From assembly GCA_964582415.1 (NCBI GenBank), contig CAZOSF010000007.1, positions 1 through 54,691 on the forward strand: 54,691 bases of DNA. Direction: 5' to 3'. Positions 16,716-25,356 of this stretch are shown in pieces. This stretch comes from CAZOSF01 sp964582415 (lineage in GTDB: Bacteria > Bacteroidota > Bacteroidia > Flavobacteriales > Flavobacteriaceae). Position 1 is the stretch's first letter. Every line of letters starts with the position of its first letter. The position numbers and the translations under genes are program-made. A model generated the notes under the pieces. That model had not been told where the DNA came from and ran no database searches. It saw only the letters and a list, made by a program, of their open reading frames with translations.

Positions 16716-18281
16716 ATGGACAATGTAGTTACTATAATAATCATTGGTGTTGTCGCCTTAGTGGTAGGCTTTTTGATAGCAAAATTGTTAGAAAAAAGCA
16801 AAGCTTCACAAGTGATTCAGGAAGCCAAAAAGAATGCGGCTTCCATAATAAAAGAGGCCAATGCAGAGGGAGAATCCATCAAGAAAGAAAAGATTCTTCA
16901 AGCAAAGGAAAAGTTCATTGAAATGAAGTCGGAACACGAGAAGGTAATCCTAAGTCGCGACAAAAAGATCAATGAGGCCGAAAAACGTACAAGGGATAAG
17001 GAATCACAGGTTTCCAATGAGCTTTCCAAAAACAAAAAATTAAATGCTGAACTCGAAAAACAACAACGGGAATTGAATGACCGATTGTCGATTTTGGAGA
17101 AGCGCGAAGCCGAGGTAGAACGGCTCCATAAGAGTCAGATTGAACAACTCGAAGTTATTTCTAGTCTTTCCGCTGAGGATGCGAAAGCGCAGTTGGTTGA
17201 AAGTTTGAAAACCGAAGCGAAAACCGATGCCATGGCCTATATTCAAAATACCATGGAAGAGGCTAAAATGACGGCACAGCAAGAGGCCAAGAAAATTATT
17301 ATCAATACTATTCAGCGCATCGGGACAGAGGAAGCTATTGATAACTGCGTTTCTGTATTCAACTTGGAAAGTGATGATGTCAAAGGGCGCATCATCGGTA
17401 GGGAAGGAAGGAACATCCGTGCCATTGAAGCTGCAACCGGAGTAGAGATTATTGTGGATGATACCCCCGAGGCCATCATTCTATCTTGTTTTGATTCGGT
17501 TCGACGAGAAGTTGCAAGGCTTTCCTTGCACAAATTGGTGACTGACGGACGTATTCACCCAGCTCGTATCGAGGAAGTGGTTAAGAAAACGACAAAGCAA
17601 ATCAATGACGAAATTCTCGAAGTGGGGAAACGTACAGTAATTGATCTTGGAATCCATGGACTGCATCCAGAATTGATCAAAGCCGTGGGTAGAATGAAGT
17701 ACCGTTCCTCTTATGGTCAAAACCTGTTGCACCACTCCCGAGAAGTTGCCCGATTATGTGGCACTATGGCAGCCGAATTAGGCTTGAATGCAAAATTGGC
17801 TAAAAGAGCCGGTTTACTTCATGACATTGGTAAAGTTCCTGAAGCGGAAACCGAAACTCCTCACGCCATTTTAGGAATGCAGTGGGCGGAAAAATACGGT
17901 GAAAAACCAGAGGTATGCAATGCCATCGGTGCCCACCATGATGAAGTAGAAATGACCAACTTATTGTCGCCAATCGTTCAGGTGTGCGATGCCATTAGTG
18001 GTGCCCGTCCGGGAGCCCGTAGACAAGTTTTGGATTCCTATATTCAACGTTTGAAGGATTTGGAGGATATAGCCTTCGGCTTCGGCGGTGTTCAGAAAGC
18101 CTATGCTATTCAAGCGGGTAGGGAACTACGTGTTATCGTTGAAAGCGAGAAGGTAAGCGATGATAAAGCATCACAACTATCCTTTGAAATTTCACAGAAG
18201 ATTCAAACAGATATGACCTATCCTGGTCAGGTGAAGGTTACCGTAATACGGGAAACCCGTGCGGTAAACATCGCTAAATAA
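16716..18281 (+). CDS. rny: Ribonuclease Y
   Basis: 521 residues with a single N-terminal membrane anchor (about 5-24), a long Lys/Glu-rich coiled coil (about 28-170), a KH domain (GRIIGREGRNIRAIE, about 222-237) and an HD domain with HHSREVARLCG (His339/340) and LLHDIGK (His-Asp at 369-370), then HHDEVE. RNase Y is a membrane-bound endonuclease that starts mRNA decay. It follows zapA and the probable 6S RNA and ends in a strong terminator. Confidence 0.95.
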   Translation: MDNVVTIIIIGVVALVVGFLIAKLLEKSKASQVIQEAKKNAASIIKEANAEGESIKKEKILQAKEKFIEMKSEHEKVILSRDKKINEAEKRTRDKESQVSNELSKNKKLNAELEKQQRELNDRLSILEKREAEVERLHKSQIEQLEVISSLSAEDAKAQLVESLKTEAKTDAMAYIQNTMEEAKMTAQQEAKKIIINTIQRIGTEEAIDNCVSVFNLESDDVKGRIIGREGRNIRAIEAATGVEIIVDDTPEAIILSCFDSVRREVARLSLHKLVTDGRIHPARIEEVVKKTTKQINDEILEVGKRTVIDLGIHGLHPELIKAVGRMKYRSSYGQNLLHHSREVARLCGTMAAELGLNAKLAKRAGLLHDIGKVPEAETETPHAILGMQWAEKYGEKPEVCNAIGAHHDEVEMTNLLSPIVQVCDAISGARPGARRQVLDSYIQRLKDLEDIAFGFGGVQKAYAIQAGRELRVIVESEKVSDDKASQLSFEISQKIQTDMTYPGQVKVTVIRETRAVNIAK

Positions 18282-18311
18282 AAAAAGGCTCCTAAACAGG
18301 AGCCTTTTTTT
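18281..18311 (+). terminator. Bidirectional terminator between rny and the aldo/keto reductase gene
   Basis: Seven-bp GC-rich stem GGCTCCT / AGGAGCC with loop AAAC, flanked by A6 on the left and T7 on the right, so it works on both strands for the two convergent genes. Confidence 0.9.
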
Positions 18312-18312
18312 A

Positions 18313-19260
18313 TTATTCATCATAGACATTGCTATATCCTTTGCTAGGAGCATCCCAAAACTTTCCTGTAATAAACCGATAATTTTTATCCATTGCCTTC
18401 AAGTCATTCAAGTCGTCTTGATCGAAGTTGATGTCTTGTGACTTTAAATTACTTTCAATATGACTCTTTGTAGAGGATTTGGGAATAACAGAAGTACCTC
18501 GGGCAACATGCCATCCAAGCAACACTTGCGCCGGATGTACATTGTGTTTTTCAGCAATTTTTTGAATGGCCGGCAGTTCAAACAGATTCGGTTCATCTCC
18601 CGACTTCATGGAAGCGGCACGATCACCCGAGCCTAAAGGAGAGTAGGCCGTCAATAAGATATTATTGTCATTACAGTAACTGTATAATTCTGGCTGTTGT
18701 AAAAGCGGGTGCAGTTCCACCTGATTCATTTCAGGACGGGAAGTACATTTTCCTAATAAATCCTTCAACTTTTTAACGCTGAAGTTGGATACCCCAATAT
18801 GCTTGGACAAACCTAACTTTTGAGCCTCCTCCATAATGGCCCATGTAGTTTCAATAGGCACCTCATCCAAAGGCACATAATCGTCTTCACTTTGAGGGAA
18901 AGGTACTCCCGATTTAAAGGCAACCGGCCAATGAATCAGATATAGATCAACGTAATCCAGCTTAAGTTTTTTTAAAGAGGTTTTTAAAGCAGGAAGCACA
19001 TCGTCTGGATGATGGGAGTCATTCCATAATTTTGTGGTGATAAACAATTGGTCTCGGGAGACAACACCAGCATCGAATAGCTCTTTCAGGGCTTCTCCAA
19101 TTTCAGCTTCATTCCCATAAACCGCTGCAGTATCAATATGTCGATACCCTGCATGTATGGCATCTTTTACCGCTTTTTTCACTTCATCTCCCGTGGCTTT
19201 CCAGGTGCCAAGTCCTATTACTGGCATCTTGTCGCCATTTGAAAATTGTAGGTATTTCAT
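18313..19260 (-). CDS. Aldo/keto reductase
   Basis: 315 residues, a TIM-barrel NADPH-dependent oxidoreductase. The catalytic tetrad is at canonical positions: Asp43 and Tyr48 (HIDTAAVYGNE), Lys77 (FITTKLWN) and His110 (LYLIHWPV). The cofactor-binding IPKSSTKSHIESN is near residue 260. It would reduce aldehydes or ketones to alcohols; the substrate is unknown. The length matches AKR families 1-5. TAATTTG on the minus strand at 19279-19285 could be a -7 box. Confidence 0.92.
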   Translation of the reverse strand: MKYLQFSNGDKMPVIGLGTWKATGDEVKKAVKDAIHAGYRHIDTAAVYGNEAEIGEALKELFDAGVVSRDQLFITTKLWNDSHHPDDVLPALKTSLKKLKLDYVDLYLIHWPVAFKSGVPFPQSEDDYVPLDEVPIETTWAIMEEAQKLGLSKHIGVSNFSVKKLKDLLGKCTSRPEMNQVELHPLLQQPELYSYCNDNNILLTAYSPLGSGDRAASMKSGDEPNLFELPAIQKIAEKHNVHPAQVLLGWHVARGTSVIPKSSTKSHIESNLKSQDINFDQDDLNDLKAMDKNYRFITGKFWDAPSKGYSNVYDE

Positions 19261-19340
19261 CTTTGTTTGGTTTTAATACAAATTACGAATTAGACTAATT
19301 TTCTTAAAGAAATGAAACGGTTATAACCTTTTTTTAACCT

Positions 19341-20237
19341 TTATTTCCTTGGGTGGTATTGGTGTATGATTTTGGTCAAATGCGTATTGTCTATGTGGGT
19401 ATAAATTTCTGTTGTTGTAATGCTTTCATGACCAAGCATTTGTTGAATGGCTCTGAGATCGGCACCGTTTTCCAATAAGTGTGTAGCAAAAGAATGGCGA
19501 AACGTATGCGGACTCACGGTTTTATGAATTCCTGCTTTTTCGGTATGGGTTTTCACAATGGTAAAAATCATCGCTCTGGTTAGAGGTTTTCCTCGGCGAT
19601 TCAGAAAAACAGTGTCTTGGGCTTCGGGGGCAATGTTTTCATGAATTCGAACCTCTTTCAAATAGATTTTTATAAATTTCATCGTGGTTGGAGCGATAGG
19701 TACAAATCGTTGTTTATCGCCTTTACCCGTTACCTTTATAAATCCTTCCTCGAAGTATAAATCGGAAATCTTCAAGTCGGTTAGTTCCGAAACTCGCAAG
19801 CCACAGCCATAGAGAGTTTCTAGTATGGCTCGATTGCGTTCTCCCTGAGGAGTACTCAAATCGATAGCCCCGATAATCGCGTCGATCTCTTCTTGAGAAA
19901 GAGTGTCCGGTAATTTCCTTCCCAACTTCGGACTCTCGATAAGTTCCAATGGATTCGTCTTACGATATTCCTCAAAAATCAAGTAATTGAAGAAACTTCT
20001 TAGCCCAGAAATGATTCTGCTTTGTGATCTAGGATTTACATTTTTTGCAACTTGATATATGAATTCCTGAAGCGTCTTATCATCAATCTTAATGGGACTT
20101 ATGTCAATATCGCTGGCGTTCAGCCACTTGATTAGCTTCTTGACATCCAAGGTATAGTTGGCAATAGAGTTCTGGGATAGGCCTCGCTCTATTCGAAGGT
20201 AGTTGGCATATTCCTTTAAGGCTTGACTCCACTGCAT
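19341..20237 (-). CDS. xerD: Site-specific tyrosine recombinase XerD
   Basis: 298 residues, the same length as E. coli XerD. All catalytic residues fall at the E. coli XerD numbers: Arg148 (CGLRVSE), Lys172 (GKGDKQR), His244 and Arg247 (HTFRHSF), His270 (LGHESI) and the nucleophile Tyr279 (EIYTHI). It resolves chromosome dimers at dif, working with FtsK. No dif-like site was seen in the window. No XerC partner gene is adjacent. Confidence 0.93.
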   Translation of the reverse strand: MQWSQALKEYANYLRIERGLSQNSIANYTLDVKKLIKWLNASDIDISPIKIDDKTLQEFIYQVAKNVNPRSQSRIISGLRSFFNYLIFEEYRKTNPLELIESPKLGRKLPDTLSQEEIDAIIGAIDLSTPQGERNRAILETLYGCGLRVSELTDLKISDLYFEEGFIKVTGKGDKQRFVPIAPTTMKFIKIYLKEVRIHENIAPEAQDTVFLNRRGKPLTRAMIFTIVKTHTEKAGIHKTVSPHTFRHSFATHLLENGADLRAIQQMLGHESITTTEIYTHIDNTHLTKIIHQYHPRK

Positions 20238-20307
20238 GGTTTTGGTGTTGATACTATAAATGTCTAAATTTCGTTATAAATTCTTACAATCTAAAACCCT
20301 TTATACC

Positions 20308-20853
20308 ATGAAAAAAATTGGAATTGTTTTATTGCTGCTTCTAACTACTATGAGTGTGTCTGCTCAGGGCTTGGACTTCGGTATCAAAGCTGGTGTGAAC
20401 TTTTCAAGTATACGTGATGCTTCCGGACTGAACAATCGTACCGGATTTGTTGCGGGATTCTTTTTAGGAGGAAAATTTAACGATAAGATTGGAGCGCAGG
20501 CCGATTTACTATATTCACAACAAGGTGCCGAATTCGATTTGGGAGAGTTCAACTTGGACTATTTGAACATTCCGGTGGTACTAAAATACTACCTTACCGA
20601 TAAGTTCAATCTTCAGGTAGGGCCTCAGTTTGGTGTCATCATCAACGATGAGGCGCAAACTGTTGTAGGAGAGACCATTAATGATATCGCCACGAATAAT
20701 TTCGACCTTTCGGCAGTTATCGGACTTGGAGTTGACATTCCCTTCGGACTACGATTGGAGGGTCGTTATAACTTTGGCTTGAATGATGTTAGTAAAGATA
20801 CCGATGGAAAGAATAGTGTAGTTACACTATCATTAGGATATTCCTTTTTGTAA
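20308..20853 (+). CDS. Porin-family outer-membrane beta-barrel protein
   Basis: 181 residues from the ATG at 20308 (MKKIGIVLLL...SAQG signal peptide); the upstream ATG at 20260 adds an unlikely leader. The mature protein has GIKAGVNFSSI, then AGFFLGGKF and repeating amphipathic strands ending in SLGYSFL, the standard 8-strand outer_membrane_beta_barrel (PorT-like/OmpW-like) pattern of Bacteroidota. Transport or structural role unknown. A terminator follows. Confidence 0.85.
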   Translation: MKKIGIVLLLLLTTMSVSAQGLDFGIKAGVNFSSIRDASGLNNRTGFVAGFFLGGKFNDKIGAQADLLYSQQGAEFDLGEFNLDYLNIPVVLKYYLTDKFNLQVGPQFGVIINDEAQTVVGETINDIATNNFDLSAVIGLGVDIPFGLRLEGRYNFGLNDVSKDTDGKNSVVTLSLGYSFL

Positions 20854-20877
20854 TTCATTTCTGTGAATATATGATTT

Positions 20878-20907
20878 AAATAGCGGTCATGGGCCGCTAT
20901 TTTTTTG
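20878..20907 (+). terminator. Terminator of the porin-family gene
   Basis: Stem AAATAGCGG / CCGCTATTT with a seven-base loop TCATGGG, then an eight-T run. Confidence 0.85.
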
Positions 20908-20940
20908 TCTTTCAATTTGTTAAGAAGTCTGTTAATAAAT

Positions 20941-20979
20941 AGGGCAACTGCCCTATGGACGGCAACTACTATTAATTTG
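20941..20979 (+). promoter_or_regulatory. Putative promoter and operator of the gap-truncated gene
   Basis: AGGGCA-AC-TGCCCT (20941-20954) is a perfect 6-bp inverted repeat, and GGCAACT occurs twice (20943-20949 and 20961-20967). TAATTTG at 20973-20979 could be the -7 region, 34 bases before the ATG at 21014. A regulator site is a guess. Confidence 0.3.
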
Positions 20980-21013
20980 TAGCTTTAAATCATAGTAACC
21001 AAACTTTATAAAC

Positions 21014-21025
21014 ATGAAGAAACTA
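21014..21025 (+). CDS. Start of a gene lost in the assembly gap (MKKL...)
   Basis: ATGAAGAAACTA begins a reading frame (MKKL) that enters the 100-N gap after four codons. The Met-Lys-Lys-Leu start looks like the beginning of a signal peptide, and a plausible promoter lies upstream. The rest of the gene must lie in the missing sequence, convergent with the symporter. Nothing can be said of its product. Confidence 0.45.
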
Positions 21026-21125
21026 NNNNNNNNNNNNNNNNNNNNNNNNNNNNNNNNNNNNNNNNNNNNNNNNNNNNNNNNNNNNNNNNNNNNNNNNNNN
21101 NNNNNNNNNNNNNNNNNNNNNNNNN
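21026..21125. other. Assembly gap (100 N)
   Basis: Exactly 100 N. It removes the 3' end of the sodium/solute symporter gene and nearly all of a + strand gene that starts at 21014. Confidence 0.95.
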
Positions 21126-22555
21126 GTAGTGATCAATACACCAAGCACCAATTTTTCATGAGATGCCAATCCAGTTTCAGTAAATTCAAAAACAAGCGCT
21201 ATCACAAAGGAGACCAACATTCCTGTAATTTCACTGTAGGCATTGATACGCCACCAAAACCAGCGAAGTATAAAAATTAAGCCAGTACCCGCACCAATTT
21301 GAAGCAGAATGTTAAATGTACTTAGTGCACTTTCAAACTGCAGGGCCAACAAGGCTGCAAAAACCATCAAAATGGCTGTAGAAATCCTGCCTATCGTGAC
21401 CAGTTCCTTCTCACTGGCTCCTGGTTTCACAAAACGCTTATAGAAATCCAATGAAACATAAGAAGAGCCCCAGTTCAAATGCGTAGAAATGGTACTCATA
21501 AAGGCGGCGATAAGAGAAGTGACAACTAATCCCAACAATCCGGGAGGCAAATACGTTAGCATTGCAGAATATCCCAAATCATGGCCTGCGGTTGCGTTTG
21601 GAAATTGGGCAGAGATATCGCTTAGTTCTGGATATAAAACTAAAGAAGCTAGTGCAATTAGTATCCAAGGCCAAGGGCGTAAGGCATAATGTGCAATATT
21701 AAAAAGTAGGGTGGCGCCAATGGCGTTTTTCTCATCTTTTGCAGAGAGCATTCGTTGTGCGATATAACCACCGCCACCGGGTTCAGCACCTGGATACCAC
21801 ACGCTCCACCATTGCACTGCTAACGGAATAATCAATAGCGTCCATAGGGTAGAAGTGTCATTAAAATCGGGAAGGAAGCTTAATTTTCCTACTACATTTT
21901 CATGCTTTAAAAGTTGATCCAGCCCTCCGATTTCAGGAAGGTTTACGATATAAACTGCAGCCCATACCGAGCCAATCATGGCCACTATAAACTGTAGGAA
22001 ATCTGTAAAAATAACCCCGCGCAAACCTCCGATGGAACTATAGGCAACGGTAATTAAAGAAGCATAGACCACCGATTCCCATGGTTTCAGATCGAATAAG
22101 ATTCCACCAATTTTAATGGCTGCCAAACACACGGCTGCCATGATCATCACATTAAAAAAGACACCAAGATATAAGGCTCTAAAGCCTCGTAAAAAAGCGG
22201 CTTCCTTACCGCTATATCTAAGTTCATAAAATTCTAGGTCGGTGAGTACTTTCGATCGACGCCAAAGTTTCGCATAAACAAAAACCGTGAGCATTCCTGT
22301 TAGCAAAAAGGCCCACCAGACCCAGTTTCCTGCAATTCCATTTTGGCGAACAATATCTGTTACAAGATTTGGAGTATCGGCAGAAAAAGTGGTTGCGACC
22401 ATAGAAATACCCAACAACCACCACGGCATGTTTTGACCCGATAAGAAAAACTCTTGTGTGTTTTTTCCAGATTGTTTGGCCACTACCAGCCCAATAATCA
22501 AGAAGATGACAAAAAAGGATAGGATTAAAATCCAGTCGATAGTACTAAGATGCAT
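21126..22555 (-). CDS. Sodium:solute symporter (SSS family), C-terminus missing in gap
   Basis: About 476 residues are visible, with 12 or more hydrophobic helices. N-terminal DWILILSFFVIFLIIGLVVA, then FFLSGQNMPWWLLGISMVATTFSADTP (first part of the SSS core, with the Ser/Thr-rich Na+ site region) and later YSSIGGLRGVIFTDFLQF fit the SSS family (Na+/sugar or Na+/amino-acid symporters). The substrate is unknown. The start is three bases after the stop of the HhH gene, so it belongs to the OmpA-HhH-symporter operon. The C-terminus enters the gap. Confidence 0.88.
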
Positions 22556-22558
22556 GAG

Positions 22559-23164
22559 CTAGTGTTTCTTTAGGGCTTGTGCCTGACCAATCCAATTGTC
22601 TCGATCGATTCGACCCGGGAAAAAATCGATCAATTCGGTAAGAACTTCCACGTCTTCAGGCTTGAACCGACTGATTTGTTCATAATTGTAAATACCAATC
22701 TCATTCAGTCTTTGTTCGATATAAGGACCAATGCCATTGATTTGTGTTAGATCTTCGCGGTCATTCGGACTCGCTTCCCCAAAGTTGTTGAAATTAAGTT
22801 CTGGTTTGTTTTTGGTGTAATTCAAATAGCTTTCACGAGCCGTAGCCGCGATTTCCTGTCCGGATTTCACAGGTTTAGTAGCCACAGGGGGTTCGTTTAT
22901 GGGTGCTGGTTTAGGTTCTTCCATTTTCTGGGTTTCCTTAACCACCTCAATAATTTTGGGCTTAATTTCAGTGAAAATGGTTTCTATATCAGTAACATTC
23001 TTAATCGGAGTATAGGATGATTGTTGTTTTTTGATTTTTTTTATGGCTTGTTTTTCAGCCTTCCTACCTTGCAGATATGCAGATATGTAACCTATAAGAA
23101 AGGCGCCTAACATGAGTACGAAAATGCCAATAAATTCCGGTAATTCTTGAATATAATCTGCCAT
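22559..23164 (-). CDS. Membrane-anchored helix-hairpin-helix (flap-nuclease-like) protein
   Basis: 201 residues. One N-terminal transmembrane helix (about 10-31) is followed by a basic segment (RKAEKQAIKKIKKQQ), a Pro/Lys/Glu-rich linker, and a C-terminal domain (about 135-198) with LTQINGIGPYIEQRLNEIGI and FPGRIDRDNWIGQA. This last part is the helix-hairpin-helix domain of the 'flap endonuclease-1-like 5' DNA nuclease' group, which is found fused to many proteins and binds nucleic acid or protein; no nuclease residues are visible. The gene abuts the OmpA gene upstream and the symporter gene downstream. Confidence 0.78.
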   Translation of the reverse strand: MADYIQELPEFIGIFVLMLGAFLIGYISAYLQGRKAEKQAIKKIKKQQSSYTPIKNVTDIETIFTEIKPKIIEVVKETQKMEEPKPAPINEPPVATKPVKSGQEIAATARESYLNYTKNKPELNFNNFGEASPNDREDLTQINGIGPYIEQRLNEIGIYNYEQISRFKPEDVEVLTELIDFFPGRIDRDNWIGQAQALKKH

Positions 23165-24130
23165 TTATTCGATATTATATTTGATTTCTATTCTTCGATT
23201 AAGCAATCTTCCCTGTTTAAGCTTATTGTCGGCAATGGGATCATCTTCTCCTTTCGACAAAGCATTAATTCTATTTTTATCCAAACCTATCTTATTCGTC
23301 AAGAACCAACGCACCTGTTGCGCATATTTCAATCCTAAACGGAAATTGTCCTGTCCGTTTCCAACATTGTCTGTATGACCGATTATGTCAACGGTAACGT
23401 TTGGATATTCAGTAAAAATCCGTTCCATTTCGGCGGCTGCCTCTTTTAATTCGTCATTGGCATAAATGTTTGAGTTAACAAAACTCGGATAAATCGCTTT
23501 CGCCACAGGAATATTAATTGTTGAATTATTAAGTCGCTCTTCATCCAGAGGACGAAAGATAAAACCAATACCATTTGTATTATTCCCCAAGGAATCGAAT
23601 TCGATTTTCTTGATAGTAGGTTTGACTACCATTCTATTTGGTTCTAAACCGGCCTGTGCCAATAATTGACGCATTTTAACGCCTCTTTGTAGACCAAAGT
23701 TTGGAGATTCTAGATTTTCACTGGGATCATAATAAGATAGAATATGAAGTTCTTCCTCGGGGTGTTCTATCAGATAGGTGTTCAATTTGTATTTGAAATC
23801 GACAGAAACCGAGGGAATACTAATGTCTGAAGTATTTTTACTTATCGTAATTCCTTTTTCAAACAGAAAAACAAGATCTCCTTTTTCGGTTACCGCTTTA
23901 AATCCTTCTTCTAATTTTGGTACCTCGATGTTTTCGACCAGCGTTTTTATACTATCCGGTGTAATGGTGTCGGTTGGTTGCTCTTCAATTTGATCAATTT
24001 TAGTTGAATTGAGGGATTCCTCATTAACGAGTGATAGTTCATTATTTGAACCAGTTAAACTGGAAAAAAGCCATAGGCCGAAAAACGACCATATCAAAAA
24101 GATTAAAAATGCAAAAATAAATCGTTTCAT
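23165..24130 (-). CDS. Membrane-anchored protein with degenerate and intact OmpA domains
   Basis: 321 residues from the ATG at 24130 (MKRFIFAFLIFLIWSFFGLW), which gives one N-terminal membrane helix; the ATG at 24172 adds 14 residues. The C-terminal OmpA domain (about 210-321) is intact, with IIGHTDNVG and GRLLNRRIEI (peptidoglycan-binding Asp and Arg). A preceding segment (about 85-190) has the same pattern (YLIEHPEEELHILSYYDPSE, NFGLQRG, GLEPNRM) but lacks the second Arg, so it looks like a degenerate OmpA repeat. It probably tethers the envelope to peptidoglycan. First gene of the operon with the HhH protein and symporter. Confidence 0.82.
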   Translation of the reverse strand: MKRFIFAFLIFLIWSFFGLWLFSSLTGSNNELSLVNEESLNSTKIDQIEEQPTDTITPDSIKTLVENIEVPKLEEGFKAVTEKGDLVFLFEKGITISKNTSDISIPSVSVDFKYKLNTYLIEHPEEELHILSYYDPSENLESPNFGLQRGVKMRQLLAQAGLEPNRMVVKPTIKKIEFDSLGNNTNGIGFIFRPLDEERLNNSTINIPVAKAIYPSFVNSNIYANDELKEAAAEMERIFTEYPNVTVDIIGHTDNVGNGQDNFRLGLKYAQQVRWFLTNKIGLDKNRINALSKGEDDPIADNKLKQGRLLNRRIEIKYNIE

Positions 24131-24165
24131 ACGGGGGCGTGTTTCCCTAAAATACGGGATTCTAA

Positions 24166-24173
24166 CAAACATA
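24166..24173 (-). promoter_or_regulatory. Candidate -7 box of the OmpA-HhH-symporter operon
   Basis: Read on the minus strand the bases are TATGTTTG, an exact TAnnTTTG match, 36 bases before the start codon at 24130. No TTG is found at the expected -33 spacing. Confidence 0.3.
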
Positions 24174-24272
24174 CAAAAATCCGATGGCCATTAGAAACAG
24201 AAGAATGTATAGTTATCAAACAAAAAAAAAGTAAATTGTTGAAAATTCTCAAAGCCTTTTTCGATTTAAAAA

Positions 24273-24788
24273 ATGGAGGCAGATCAAAAAATACTCATTG
24301 AATTTAAGGAGAATGCGTGCTTTCGCCTAGACGAAGGAATGCGTATGATAGGTATTTCCCTTCAACAACTAAAAGAGGAAGAGCTTTGGAGAAAACCCAA
24401 TGAGCAACTCAATAGTATTGGAAATTTACTACTGCATTTGTGTGGGAATGTTACCCAATATGTTCTGTCTGGCTTAGGTGGTAAAATCGATTCGCGACAA
24501 CGTGATTTGGAATTTGAACAAACAAAGGTGGCAGATATTCCGGGGATGACTCATCTGTTGGTTTCAGTTGTTAACCAAGCCAAGGAATGTATAGAAAAAA
24601 CTACTTTGGAAGATTACCTTAAAGTGAGGGAAATTCAAGGATTTCAGCTGTCGGGAACCGGGGCCGTATTGCATGCTGTCGAACATTTTTCCTATCACAC
24701 CGGGCAGATTGCTTTTTGGGTTAAATTTTTGAGGAATACCGATCTTCACTTTTACGAGGGAACGAATTTGAATACTTTGAACCAATAA
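24273..24788 (+). CDS. DinB family protein
   Basis: 171 residues forming the four-helix bundle of the DinB/YfiT superfamily. The metal-binding His triad is visible: His55 (LLLHLCGN), His138 and His142 (HAVEHFSYHTGQ). Members include thiol-dependent (bacillithiol/mycothiol) transferases and proteins of unknown activity; no substrate is indicated. The gene stands alone and ends at a strong terminator. Confidence 0.85.
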   Translation: MEADQKILIEFKENACFRLDEGMRMIGISLQQLKEEELWRKPNEQLNSIGNLLLHLCGNVTQYVLSGLGGKIDSRQRDLEFEQTKVADIPGMTHLLVSVVNQAKECIEKTTLEDYLKVREIQGFQLSGTGAVLHAVEHFSYHTGQIAFWVKFLRNTDLHFYEGTNLNTLNQ

Positions 24789-24814
24789 AAAAAGAGCTCA
24801 TCGGAGCTCTTTTT
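24787..24814 (+). terminator. Bidirectional terminator after the DinB gene
   Basis: Eleven-bp stem AAAAAGAGCTC / GAGCTCTTTTT with loop ATCG; A and T runs on both sides serve the convergent gene pair. Confidence 0.9.
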
Positions 24815-24835
24815 GCGTCTATGAAATTTGATCAT

Positions 24836-25279
24836 TTATTTAATCCAACCTTTGGTTGCGGCTTTTCCGCTAAAATAATATAAATAGATACCAACAAGTA
24901 AAATAACGACAGGAAGGGCTATGGCACTAATACCTTGTGTCTCTAAAGCACCACTTAAAAAAACGGTATAAATCTCTTGAACAATTATTCCAATCAAAGA
25001 AATCAAGAAAATGGTTTTAGCCAATTTCTTTCTCATTAATAATAAGATGGACGCCAAAAGACCGCCCCAAACAGCGATAGCGAATGCAGCGGTAACCCAA
25101 GAGGGTAATTCCTGCATTGCATTTAGAATAGGCTCGGCATCATCACCTGCCGCTTCCACAACGGTTTCAGATGTAAGTAACTTCAGGGTTAGATACTGTA
25201 GCGCACCAAAGCCATTCCAGATTAGCGCCAAAACAGAAATTATCCAAAAGGAGCTTGAGGGTTTTGTAGAATCATTCAT
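24836..25279 (-). CDS. Conserved four-helix membrane protein of unknown function
   Basis: 147 residues from the ATG at 25279 (MNDSTKPSSSF); the open frame to 25471 overlaps the divergent DUF2461 gene and looks non-coding upstream. Four hydrophobic helices: one near the N-terminus (FWIISVLALIWNGFGALQYL), two in the middle (AAFAIAVWGGLLASILLLM and IFLISLIGIIVQEIYTVFL) and one near the C-terminus. A sugar-transporter-like (DoxX/DUF-type) membrane protein is possible but not recognised with confidence. Confidence 0.7.
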   Translation of the reverse strand: MNDSTKPSSSFWIISVLALIWNGFGALQYLTLKLLTSETVVEAAGDDAEPILNAMQELPSWVTAAFAIAVWGGLLASILLLMRKKLAKTIFLISLIGIIVQEIYTVFLSGALETQGISAIALPVVILLVGIYLYYFSGKAATKGWIK

Positions 25280-25356
25280 AATTGAACTAGTTAAAAGTTG
25301 ATGAAAAAAAGGTACGAAAAAAACCTCGTATCTTAGAAATCGAAAAAATAAATGCG

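Noticed and set aside
20878..20954. Small RNA between the porin gene and the gap
   Set aside because: The hairpin at 20878-20907 is a normal terminator, and the inverted repeat at 20941 has only two bases between arms, so it is more like a protein-binding site than an RNA stem.
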